DNA from: Strongyloides papillosus
Lineage: Eukaryota > Nematoda > Chromadorea > Rhabditida > Strongyloididae
Assembly (NCBI GenBank): GCA_005656395.1
Contig: SRSI01000073.1
Location: forward strand, 744,001-808,000
Length of the DNA stretch: 64,000 bases
Direction of reading: 5' to 3'
Positions within the stretch are counted from its first letter, which is position 1. Each line of letters opens with the position of its first letter. Position numbers and translations under genes: made by a program. Shown piece after piece: positions 1-10,942 of this stretch. Under the pieces are notes generated by a model. That model was not told where the DNA came from. It saw nothing but the letters and a program-made list of their open reading frames with translations, and ran no database searches.

Positions 1-1182
1 TTGTTAGAGAGGGAGAATATAAGAAAGTATAAGGATATATAAATTGTAAAAAGTGCCAAGAATGTGAAATAAAATGTATTTTGATGGAGGATGACGCCAT
101 AAATATATTAGATAGATAGAATTTACCCAATTTACCATTAGATTATCGTTAGAAAAAACGATCGATACTTTAAATTACAAATATATGTACATTTAAATGA
201 TATTTTGTAAGAATTTTAATTAACCTAGAGAAAGTATAAGAAAAAAGTTATTAATATGAATTGAGAATAAAGAAAAACGATGAAACATTTTGGTTCTATT
301 CAACATTGAATAGAGAAAAAAATAGCCGAAATTATTTGTCAATAATGGAGTGTACAGATAGATAAATATTGAGAAAATTTTTTTTTTACATCTTTAAAAA
401 AATAGATAAAAAATACAGAGAAAAAAAATATATTAATTGAAGGCAAAATAAATGTCAAAATAATAATAATAGGGAATTTAGCAGTTGTTTGTTTCTACAT
501 ATTATTATAATAATATATGTAACAATATAAGTAAAGTCAGTTATGAGTGGGAAAAAATTTAAATAAATCATTTTAAAACATATACCAATGATAACAAAAA
601 GTTTTACACAAATTTTACACATATAAACATTTTAAAAAGTTATCAGTTTGATTAATGAGTAATCATAAATATTCTCATTAATTTTTTCACCACATATGAT
701 TATCATAAAGTAAAAAGAAAAAATATTATATTTCATATGTTATGTAGATGGTAAATAATTCGTGTATTTTAATTAGTAATGTTAAAAAAACATCCAACCA
801 ACTTTAATACAAAAAGTGCAAAAGTTTAAAAGTTAATACATATATAAACATCATTCCATTTCAGTTGTCTTGCTACTTTTATTATTTGTGTCATTAACAT
901 AAACAAAAACTTGAATATCTTATTTTTTAATTTAATACTTCTAATTTGATCATATGTTAATTTCGTTCAGATTTTATAAACTTTCCACCTCCATATATGT
1001 ACACATTATTTGGGGGCAAAATAATTGGTGGTTGCTAAGATACATGAAAAACGTAGAAATGGAATAGCATTTCATAATTGAATGCCCATTTAAAAATACA
1101 GAAAATAAAATTACAAATCATCTTTGTTTCTCTATAAAATATTTATTATTTTCTAAATACACACTAAAATATAATAATAATA
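1..1182. other. AT-rich intergenic sequence upstream of IFT80
   Basis: No ORF, RNA gene or repeat is recognisable in this stretch. The last 200 bases before the IFT80 start contain one imperfect RFX/X-box-like site, listed separately; the rest is A/T-rich sequence with short homopolymer runs. Confidence 0.6.
1031..1044 (+). promoter_or_regulatory. imperfect X-box-like (RFX/DAF-19) site
   Basis: GTTGCTAAGATACA lies about 140 bp upstream of the IFT80 start codon. Its left half fits the RFX half-site (RYYNYY), but the right half does not fit RRNRAC well. RFX factors (DAF-19 in C. elegans) drive IFT genes through X-boxes within about 200 bp of the start, so position supports the idea while sequence support is weak. 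Confidence 0.2.
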
Positions 1183-4073
1183 ATGAAATTTGAAATAACA
1201 TATACAAAAAATCCTTCACACGAAGGTGCAGTAACAGCTGTAACCTGGATAGATTCAGAGGAAGCTATAACATGTGGTGATGATGAGCAATTATTACTAT
1301 GGAATACAAATAATTTTGAAAATAAACAATTTATGACTTTAAAAGGGTAAGTATAAATATTATTCATCTCAATATTTATAAACTATACAATTTTTATTTT
1401 ATCACACATTTTTTGTACCTTAACCCAATATTATTTGTAGAAATTTCCCAACCTCAATACAATTATCTAATGGTACTTCACCAAATTCAAATAAAAAATC
1501 AATCAAAGATGGTATCATTATATCTACAGCTGGTGGAAAAATTATTATTATAAAAAATAATAAAATAGAGAAAACTATTAACGCACACGATGGAGCATGC
1601 CTCTCCGTCAAATGGAGTGATGATGGTTCTAGTTTTGTTTCCTGTGGTGAGGAGGGAACAATTAAAATGTGGTCAAAAAATGGTATGTTAAGGAGTGTCC
1701 TTGCGAGGTGTGATAATTCAATTTATACTATGGCATGGTCTCCTGACTCCTCCAAAATACTTTATTGTTCCGGGGAGTATTGTTGTATAAAGAGTTTGAA
1801 AATACCCATACAACCAAGTAAATGGAAAGCACATGATGGTATAATTACTTGTTGCGATTGGAGCTCAACTTCTAATCTTATTATAACCGGTGGCGAGGAT
1901 TGTAAATATAGAGTTTGGGATGGTTTGGGGAGAATTATTTACACTTCCTTATCACATGACTATCCAATTACTTCATTATCATGGAATCCTGATGGTAATC
2001 TCTTCGTTGTTGGTAGTTTTAATCTCCTAAGATTATGCGACAAATTAGGTTGGAGTCATTCACTTGAAAAATTTATGGTTGGATCTGTCATGTCAATTGA
2101 TTGGTCAAAAGACAACACCCAAATTATTGTAGGAACTGCCTCTGGACATATTATTTATGGACAATTGATTGGTCAAAGATTATCGTGGAATAATTTAGAA
2201 GTTTGCATGATTAAGAAGAATGGTGTTGAAGTTAAGGATATCCTTTCTGAAACTATGATAGAAAAACTAGAAACCAGAGAAAGAATTGTTTGTTTGTCCT
2301 TGAGTTTTGGTTATCTCGTCGTCGTTACAACTAAACAGATTTACATTTATTGGTAAGAGATCATTTAAAATTGGATATTTATAAAAGATAATTAATTATA
2401 TAAAAATGATAATCAAAAAGGTGGTTGGAGATATGGGGAATCGAACCCCAGCCCTCTCCCATGCTAAGGGAGCGCTCTACCCCTGAGCTATATCCCCAGT
2501 GCCCCCAGCGATTTTGATCTTGGTGTTCGATCATTTTTAGGTGATTTTGCGATAAATAAATCAAAAAGGATTTGGAGATATGGGGAATCGAACCCCAGCC
2601 CTCTCCCATGCTAAGGGAGCGCTCTACCCCTGAGCTATATCCCCAGTGACCACCCAGATCGGCAACTTTTCGCTCGAATCCCTAAAATAAAGCCCTAGTT
2701 GAATACGTAATATATTATTTAAAATTACCATAAAATGTCTAATTTTCATATTCAAATTTCAGTTCAAGAAGTTGGAATTCACCAACCATAATTGATCTTA
2801 AAGAAGAGAAAGGAAGTACAGTCATCCAATCATCAAGGTAATAATAAATAAATCAAATTATAGTATGGTAAAATTACTTTCAGATTCTTTCTCCTCATAG
2901 AACCATCATCACTAGAAATCTACGGATACGAAGGTCGTCTCCAAACAACGATAAAATCACCCAACCAATTAAACAAAAAATTGTTATCAGAAAAAGTGAT
3001 TGCCTTGTCTGATGACGTGGTTGGTGTTCGGGATTGTGACAACAACAAACTAATTCACCTCTTTGATACAACCAATGGAAAAACGATTGGTGATGGAAAA
3101 ATAGAACACCAACAGGATATTATTGAAATATGCATTGATGTTGTTGGTAGTACATTACAGAGAAAGATAGCATTCATTGATGTTAATAATGATGTTTACA
3201 TAAATCTCGTCAATTCTTTTGGGTTAACTGATCAAAAATATAAACTGGCTTCGAATGTTAAGCAAATAATGTTCCATGATAAAAGTCCAATGTTTTTGTG
3301 TTTACAGGAGAGTGGTAAAATTTTGATATTTACCTATCCTAATATTGTTTTTATTGATGGGGAGTTGCTGAGTGATAGTGTTATTACGATTGACCTGAAA
3401 GGGATTGGAAGTTTACCGTCGTTGATAAATTTTACGGGGGAGAATATTTGTGTTTTGAAATCTAACGGAGCTTTTGTTTCATACTCTGTTCCTCCATCGA
3501 TTCAGTCCCTGTTTAATTGTATCAATAATTCAAAATGGGATCAAGCTATTAGGGTATGTAGAAATGTTAAGGAACCATATCTTTGGAGTATATTAGCTGG
3601 TATCTCTGTTGCAGAGAGGAATGTATTCATAGCTGAGATGGCATATTCAGAACTTGAAAAAGCTGATAGAGTTTTGTTTCTATCACAAATAAGAAAAGAA
3701 AAAAATACAAACTTAAAAAATGCTTTATTTGCAATGTTTGCAGGAAGGATAAGTGAAGCTGAAACAATACTATTGCAGTCAAAGTTTTATTTTAGAGCTA
3801 TATTCCTTAACATTCAAATGTATAGGTGGGAAAGAGCTTTACAATTAGCATTACAATACAATATGCACATTGATACAGTTTTAGGATATAGACAAAGATA
3901 CTTGGCTGATATAGGTGTAGAAGAGACAAACGAAAAGATACTGCAACAGTACTCTAAGGTATTTCAAAATTAAGTTAACTTTAATCATCCTTCTATTATT
4001 TCAGGTCGAAGTTGACTGGGTTCACATTCAAAGATCAATAAATAACGAACTTGCTATCGAGAGTGAAGGGTAA
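1183..4073 (+). CDS. IFT80: Intraflagellar transport protein 80 (IFT80; C. elegans CHE-2 orthologue)
   Basis: IFT-B complex subunit needed for anterograde transport and cilium assembly; in nematodes this means sensory neuron cilia. Exons: 1183-1346, 1441-2352, 2763-2837, 2884-3958, 4005-4073. They sum to 2295 nt, giving 764 aa, close to the usual length of about 770. WD40 repeats fill roughly residues 1-330 (repeated W-S/D-x-D blades), a second beta-propeller follows (IDLKEEKGST, YGYEGRL, IAFIDVNNDVYI), and the C-terminal third is alpha-helical and TPR-like (NIQMYRWERALQLA, YRQRYLADIG). An in-frame stop after YIYW at 2354 is not a truncation: TG|GTAAGA is a splice donor and the next exon restores IFT80 homology. 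That 410-nt intron carries two antisense tRNA genes. The first ATG of the WD40 frame was chosen. Confidence 0.95.
2426..2497 (-). tRNA. tRNA-Ala (anticodon AGC), copy 1
   Basis: A 72-nt cloverleaf reads on the minus strand: acceptor GGGGATA pairs with TATCTCC (one G-T), D arm GCTC/GAGC, anticodon stem CTCCC/GGGAG with loop TTAGCAT (AGC, alanine), T arm with TTCGATT loop, discriminator A. Internal A box (TAGCTCAGGGG) and B box (GGTTCGATTCC) are intact. A T5 run follows at 2415-2419, consistent with a Pol III terminator. It sits inside an IFT80 intron, antisense to the host. Confidence 0.95.
2573..2644 (-). tRNA. tRNA-Ala (anticodon AGC), copy 2
   Basis: Base-for-base identical to the copy 147 bp away and in the same IFT80 intron, also antisense. 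The 3' flank with its T5 run (2565-2569) is shared between copies, while the 5' flanks differ after a few bases. This points to a local tandem duplication of about 147 bp. Confidence 0.95.
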
Positions 4074-4798
4074 TAACCATCATATGATGACATTTAATTT
4101 CATAAGACAATTTGTCATGTTTTTCTTTGACTTTTTCGTATAATTTAATCGATTCGCAGTTATGTTCGTTAATAACTTGTCATATTAATATACGACTCGG
4201 TATTACTTACCTAATAAATTGTTCTCTTAATGAATTTTTAAATTACTATGAAATTTTATTATACGATGTGGTAATAAAATTTCTGCCACAGTATCTAAAA
4301 ACTGTCAATATGTTATATGAAAAAAAGACGTGTCTCCAATAAATCCATCGTTAATGGGATAAATGTAACAGAAGTAGTTTTGCTAGGTTTTTTTTATATT
4401 CAATTTTTAAAGTTATGGGCTGGTTATTGTTACATTGTTATAATTAAATTTATAGATTTTTTCCTGATATTTTATACATTATCGATAGGTAATAATATTT
4501 AAAATATGATATTTTTTTGATATACTTGCTTTTATCATATAAATTGGTTTGATAGATTAAATAGCGTTAAGTAAATAAAATCCTTGTTAAAAGATGATAT
4601 ATGGAATATAGTTTTAGATGTTTTATGTGTGGGGATGACGAATTATGTGTCTATAAATTTCACCATCGCTACAACTCACCCATTTAACTATGTTTTTATA
4701 TTGATCAATTTATCTATATGTTATAGTTTATATATTTGTATATTTTTGTTTAAAATATATAATTTTTATTACAGGTGTTATACTTTCATATTACTGTT
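4074..4798. other. intergenic between IFT80 and Elongin A
   Basis: Short open frames here are T/A-rich, hydrophobic by composition and lack homology; I do not call them. A good 3' splice site (TTATTACAG, ending at 4774) lies 25 nt before the Elongin A start and may be the trans-splice acceptor for a spliced leader. Confidence 0.5.
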
Positions 4799-6147
4799 AT
4801 GGATAATGAAATACAAGAGAAGGTAAGGAGAAAAATTCATAAATATATGGAGTTTCTACCTGATTCGGATAAGGTATAGTTGTATTATATGTTTTAGAGA
4901 AACTCCATTTAAATACATTTCTAGACAATTATGTATCTAGAAAAGTTAAGTAAACTACCAGTGACATATGAGTTGTTAGCTTCTACGGGTGTAGGTAAAG
5001 CGGTCAATAAAATAGTTAAAAAGGGTACAGAGGAGCAATCCACGTTGGCAAAAAAAATTATTACGGAATGGAAGGAACTCGTAAATATCAAACAGGAGGT
5101 TGAAGATAATTCTAAGAAAAAGGTACATGAAAAAGAAGTAAAAACTGAAAGGGAAGAGCAAGTAAGGAAGCGTAAAAGCTTTAAGGATGATGATGTGGGA
5201 AATAGTTATGATAGACCAGCAAAAGAAATTAAGACTGAGGAATTTGAACCTACGAAGACATCTTTTAGTGATGCCTTGAAGTCTGTTGGTACTACTAGAA
5301 GCAGACCAATTAAAAGACGTGTTGATAGTGATAAAACTACTTCAAAGGTTATTAATAATTCTTATGATTATGATATGTTAAAGAATATCGTACCAACTAT
5401 GCGGAAATGGTCTCCAGCTCCTGAGAGTAAATCAGAAACTGGTAAAAAGAAGAATGAAGATCATTTTGAGATTAAGTGTGTAAAATCAACAATCCACGTT
5501 TATGCAGCAGCAGGAAAAAGCAAGAAAGTTCAATTAGTTAATGGTGAACCACCAAAGTTATTAACATTTTGTCAAGATGTTGTTAAAAAACATGTTGACA
5601 GTAAGTTTTACATAAAGAGGGCAATGAAAAATATTTATTTTTAGTGATTGAATATGTCGGGTTGATTCCTTACCATCTCTTGAAACCTGCCTTAGAAAGA
5701 GCTACACCAGAACAGTTATTGAGAATCGTTAAGTTTAACCCTCAAATAGAAAGTGATTGTGATGAATTATTCCAAATAATTTGTATGAAAAAGCCAAAAA
5801 AATTCATAAATATGGGAGGTGAAACATGGAAACAAACATACACAAGGACATTAAAAGAGGAAGATGCTAAATTTGCTTTATTAACCTCTAGAATAGCTAA
5901 AAACAACAAAGCATCATGTGCTTCAATAAGAAAAGCTGAGGTAATTGATTTGAAACAGGTTAGGAGTGGGGGTTCTTTTGCTGGTACACGTGGACATTCA
6001 AGTGGTGGTTTCTCTGGTAATAGTAGACCGAGAAGTGGGCTTGAATCTAAATATTCTGGTTCTTCAGCTGCTGCTGCTACCAATCCACAAAAGAAGGGTT
6101 ATCTTATGGCAAAAACTTTAAGAATGTTTAAATCGGGAGTTCGGTAG
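4799..6147 (+). CDS. ELOA: Elongin A (transcription elongation factor B subunit 3)
   Basis: Elongin A is the active subunit of the Elongin complex, which stimulates RNA polymerase II elongation and can act as a substrate adaptor in a Cullin ubiquitin ligase. Exons: 4799-4873, 4925-5600, 5645-6147; total 1254 nt, 417 aa. Residues about 10-90 form the TFIIS N-terminal-like helical domain (LPVTYELLASTGVGKAV, KIITEWKEL). A charged, lysine-rich linker follows. The Elongin BC-box (LLTFCQDVV, near residue 240) precedes the diagnostic PYHLLKPALERATPEQLLRI block. The BC-box region is split by a 44-nt intron (5601-5644); joining the exons restores VDMIEYVGLIPY. The protein is shorter than the human one (about 770 aa), mainly in the linker. 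The C-terminus is Gly/Ser-rich. Confidence 0.93.
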
Positions 6148-6223
6148 TTAATTTAAATTGTGAATGAGTTTATTTTTTTTAATAGTCACTTTCTAAAGTT
6201 TTCTTTCTATCATAATAATGAGA

Positions 6224-7061
6224 TTATGTATTTTTGATTTCACTTTCTTGCTTAAGTTCATTCTCCAACTGGAGGATTGTTTGAAGTTGACCTTTTAATA
6301 CTTTGCAATTCTGTTTTAAGCGACTATTTTCTTCCTTTAGATTTTGGACCATTAATTCTATTTCCTGCTCTCTTAAGACTTTTTCTTGTAGACTTTTTTG
6401 CTCCAGCTGTTCAATCTACAATGATTAAAGATTATTTTCGTGATATGGACAATAAATTTACCTTTTTTTTTAATGCGATATTCTCTGCTCTGTCATTTTG
6501 TGCTTGTTCATCAACAGATGATCTTTGAACCTCCGTTTCTATTGCCTTCCTAATTCCATATGCAATAGCACTTTCTAGTACGGATTGATAGGAAACAATT
6601 GTCAACTGAAATTCATGTTTAATTCTAAGTAGCAGTAATCCCCTTTCTGCACAATTTATTGTTACTTGCCTTATGATTTCATCAAACAACTGATCAAAGA
6701 GGTCTCTTCTTATTGGGCAAATTCCAAACATCTTTGCATTTCTATCAATTAACGACGCTTCAAATTTTTCATGTAATGACAATAAATCTAATCTCGTTGT
6801 TGGTACTGTGGATGTTTTCTCAACCCAAATTTTTCCTTCACTTTCATATTGCCTACCTGGTAAGATGAAATCCATTATTTTTCTTAGCTGTGCTTCTGGA
6901 TCCACTGGAACAGATGATGGTCCTGATTTATCTAACATCTCTGAATACTCAATATATTCACGAATTTTTTTATCAAAATCTTCTGCTGCACCTTCCTCAT
7001 CTTTGGTAGGTTCTTTTTCAATAGGTTTTTCAGTTTTTAGAAATGATTCGGTACTAGACAT
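6224..7061 (-). CDS. DNALI1: Axonemal inner-arm dynein light chain (DNALI1 / p28; C. elegans DYLA-1-like)
   Basis: In flagellated cells p28 binds inner-arm dynein heavy chains. Nematodes have no motile cilia, yet a family member persists in C. elegans, so the role here is probably non-axonemal or in sensory cilia or sperm (inference). Exons: 7061-6462 and 6415-6224; total 792 nt, 263 aa, matching the family length (about 258). Diagnostic segments are ILPGRQYESEGKIWVEKTS, FDQLFDEIIRQVTINCAERG and LLLRIKHEFQLTI. The C-terminal 80 residues are coiled coil (IEQLEQKSLQEKVLREQEIE onward) and lie in the second exon. The Elongin A stop is 77 bp away, so the two genes converge. Confidence 0.93.
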
Positions 7062-7217
7062 TTTAAAATTATTAAAAATGAACAGATATAAACAGTTAAA
7101 AGTTTTTCTACTTAATTTAAATCATGTGTAAATGAATTGCATTTATGGTTGAATGAAAAAGTTAAATGTAAATAAAAGAAACATTAAATCATAAAGTTTA
7201 GTAAAATAATAATAAAT

Positions 7218-10200
7218 TCATTCATCTACGTCTAATAAAGCTTCACCTTGTTTTCCGAGTAACCAATATGTTTCCATGACACCTTTACCTTTAATAATTA
7301 CTTCACCACGAGATTTTGTTACAAATCCACCAACTTTCTCTGTTAAAAGTTTATTTGCATCAGCTGACATATGAATATGACTTGGTTTACCATTACTTTC
7401 CATTCTGCTGGCTGTATTTACAGTATCTCCAAATAGACAATATCTAGGCATAGTTAAACCAACTACACCAGCAACACAAGATCCTGTATGCATACCAATT
7501 CTTATTCTAATTTTTTCGTTTGGTAGATGATCAACTCTGAAATCGGGGATTTTTTTGAGTAATTCTAAACTCATTAAAGCAATCTCTTTAACATGCATAT
7601 TGCCATTTCTTTCTGGTAATCCTGAAACACATAAATAGGCATCTCCAATGGTTTCAACTTTATAAACATCATGTTCATCAATAACAGAATCAAAAATCGT
7701 ATAAAGTCCATTCATTAAATTGATAACCTGAAGTGCAGAGCATTTACTGGCTAAAACTGTAAATGAAACAACATCAGAGAAGAAAATTGTTACTAAATCG
7801 AAGTGTTCAGGTTGTATTTGTTGTCCTGATTTTAATTTCTCGGCAATAGCCTTTGGTAACAACCTTGATAGCAATATATCAGCTTTCTTCTTTTCTTCAA
7901 CCAACTCTTTGGTCCTTCCTTGGATGTCTTGTTCAAGGGATGCTGCATAATCTTCAAGTAAACTATACATATGATCCATTAAATTTTTACTTTTTCCAAC
8001 ATTCATTTCTTTTACAATTTTTCTTACTACGTCTATTTTTGGTCTTTGTTCAGGTTCTTCAGCCCACATATCCTTTATTAGATGTGTCTAAAACGTGAAT
8101 CTCAAAAATATTTTCAAACTAAAAACTTACGAAACCTATGTTAAAGTCTTCGATAACTGGTTCCAGGACTGGTCTTATAAGTCTAGATGTTTTACTCTTT
8201 AAAAGATAGATAATTTCATCGGCACCACCATTGTAATCTGAATTCTCAAAAGATAAATTTTTGTTTACCAAATCCGCCATTACAATTGATAAAGAATAAA
8301 TGTCACTTGCCTTAGTTGGATGTGCTTCAGGCTCTCTTAACAATTCTGGAGCTGTCCAAAGTTGCTCACTTGAAGATTTTGGTTGTTCATAAGCTTTTAA
8401 AAATGGAAAACCATAATCAGAGAGTTTGACTTGCCATCTCTCATCAACAAGACAATTCTTTGAGGATAAGTTTCCATGAATTTCAATTGGTGAATGATGT
8501 ATAGCATATAATCCTTCGACTGTATCCTTTATCAATGAATAAATAAAGAATCCATCAATGTTTATATTTAAATTATCATTGGTTAAGATTTCAATTAGAC
8601 ATCCCCGAGAACAATATCTCCATAAAGATAACAAAACAGGGCCATCCATACAAAAACCAACTAATTTATTAACATTCTCATGATCAATCATTCTCAATTG
8701 TCTTATGTAAGCCATTTCTTTTTTTCCAATATTATAGTAACAATCATGAGTCCTTCCCATTACCGGAGTATTGTTATAGACAAACATTTGATGTCTACCC
8801 TCTTTTTTATCAAATACTTTTGGTGCAGAAGTATCGCTAATACTTGAAGTAAAAGATCTCTTTGACGTTACGACTGACGTTGCACTTTTATAATCAGCAT
8901 ATTTTATAAGAGAATGGAAATTTATCTTCCATACATCATTTTGTTTCTCTTCCTCTTTTAATTTTAAATAATACATATAGCCAATTATTCCGCATGTTAT
9001 AATTATGATTAAGACTGATACTAAAATTATAACTCCAAAAATGACAGGATTTTTTTCTATGAAGGATTTTTGACAATTTTCATTGGAATATCCACATAAT
9101 GGTATGGATAATGGCATTTTACCATTTCTTGTGGCCCAGATTGTTGTTTTAGGATCTGTATACGTTGTAGTAAGATTCTAGAAGTAAAGAATTTTATGGA
9201 AATACTTATTAAACTTACAACATCTATATAATTTTCCACTAATGTAAATATCCATCTTGTAATATTCATACCTTCATTGATGTAGGTACTAAATGACAAC
9301 CTGGAATTTCTGACTAAATTTGTACCAATAAGAAATCGACCTGTGGCACCGGTTAGCTCACCAACTGAACATTGTGCTATCAAAGTTCCATTAGTTACAA
9401 TATCATGAAAACTCATATTCCCACCATACAAATCTAACGCTGTACTAAGAGCTTTGAAGAAAAGTAAAGATGTATCAAAAAGGTATGGAGCATAGATACT
9501 AGAAACATTATATTGCTCACATTCTTGTTCACAGTAAAATGGCCATTGTTTCATATAATTTCGCATATTAGTCCTTATGTCATTATATTTTCCTGGTAAA
9601 TTACCAATCATTGTGAATTGAAAATGGAACATTAAGGGATACATTGAAAATGCATCGGCATCCCTACCATCAGTTGTTACATTATAATCTTTCATTGCAT
9701 TTTTTCCTTCCTCATTAATGTACATATCCATATCAACATCAACATTTATGAAGACGTAATCTGAGGTATTCATACCATTGTCATAGAATGCTAACATCAA
9801 ACTTCGTAGCTTATCCATTTCATCAATACATATGATATAAATTCTTGAAACTTCATTAGCAGCATCAACTATGCTGTTTAAATGTTCTTGGGTAAAATTT
9901 GATATCAAACGTTTGTTAACTATTGTTATATCTGTATAAAAATAATTAAATTGATAATCAACTTGAGAACTAAATGAAGCACATCGATTTAACTTGGTTT
10001 GAGAGTTCATGTACAATAAACTAACACGATACCATTTAAACTTTAAAAGTATTTCCGCAAGACTTTTTGCTGCATCAATATAACTTGGCATTACCTAAAA
10101 TTATGATTAAGGGTATTATTATTTTTTTTATAAAATTTTTTTAACCAACCTGCATTACTGTTGGAAAAATTGATGTATCAGACAAATCATTAAACATTGA

Positions 10201-10677
10201 TGTTCCAAATAAAAATATAGGTAAGCTAAAAAAAAGTTTAAATATTAGAAGTTAAAATATTACTTGTAATATGTAGCAAGATGACTTGCTACAACACTTG
10301 AATCACTACATGGTGGTCCGAAAATTGCTGAAATATTTTTTTCAAGGATAACGTCATGTAACCTCCCAACTGTATCACTAATATTACATGGATTAAGCAA
10401 AAGTTCAAATCTGTAAAATTATTAAAAATTAGAAAATATAAACTTACGTCAAATTGATTCCTTTTAAATTGGTGTAATTTTGTTGGCCAATGTACCATGC
10501 CTGAATTGAGGCAGCAGCCGAATTTTGGTAACCCTGCCAAAAAATTAAGTCGGGATTTTCATTAGGTAAGATTAGGGCAATTTTTAGTTCTTTGGTAATA
10601 GTTGTTGTATTGTTTTGACAATAAGATGTAACAATTAATTTGAAAATAATAAAAAATATTATCATTATTAAACGCAA
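7218..10677 (-). CDS. Receptor-type guanylyl cyclase rGC1 (GCY family)
   Basis: A single-pass receptor making cGMP from GTP, typically in the cilia of nematode sensory neurons. Exons: 10677-10448, 10410-10264, 10225-10150, 10094-9219, 9177-8131, 8087-7218; 3246 nt, 1081 aa. Order: signal peptide, ligand-binding ectodomain with the FGPPC motif, one transmembrane helix (IFGVIILVSVLIIIITCGII), kinase-homology domain with HGN replacing HRD (HGNLSSKNCLVD), coiled-coil linker, class III cyclase domain. The cyclase keeps both metal aspartates (FFSDVVSF, ETIGDAYLC), guanine-selecting Glu and Cys (VETIGD, RYCLFGD) and NTASRMES, so it should be active. It has canonical GDAYLC where the six neighbours have GDGYLC. 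It is the most divergent array member and the most intron-rich. Start taken at the first Met before the signal peptide; Met5 is an alternative. Confidence 0.92.
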
Positions 10678-10942
10678 AAAAAATAAAATTTAGTTATATA
10701 AAAACTTTTTTCAATATTTACTGTCTTATGAAGATTTAAATGTTTTCATAAAAATATATTAAGAATATTATTAAAATTGTTATCAATTTCCAAAGTTATT
10801 AAATAAGAAACCTTTTGAAGCTATGATTTAATATGTCTATACATTTTTATTAAAAATCTTATATTTAATTTACTATATTTTTCAGAAATAATTTTTAAAA
10901 ACAAAAATATTGTTTATAAATAAATTATTAAGATTCTTTTAC

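Noticed and set aside
2354..2356. Apparent stop codon truncating IFT80
   Set aside because: It is part of a splice donor (TG|GTAAGA). Downstream exons restore the second propeller and helical domain in phase.
4112..4826. Three overlapping hydrophobic frames between IFT80 and Elongin A
   Set aside because: Residue content reflects A/T composition (Ile, Phe, Tyr, Asn, Leu). No domain or splice logic is seen, and the last overlaps the Elongin A start.
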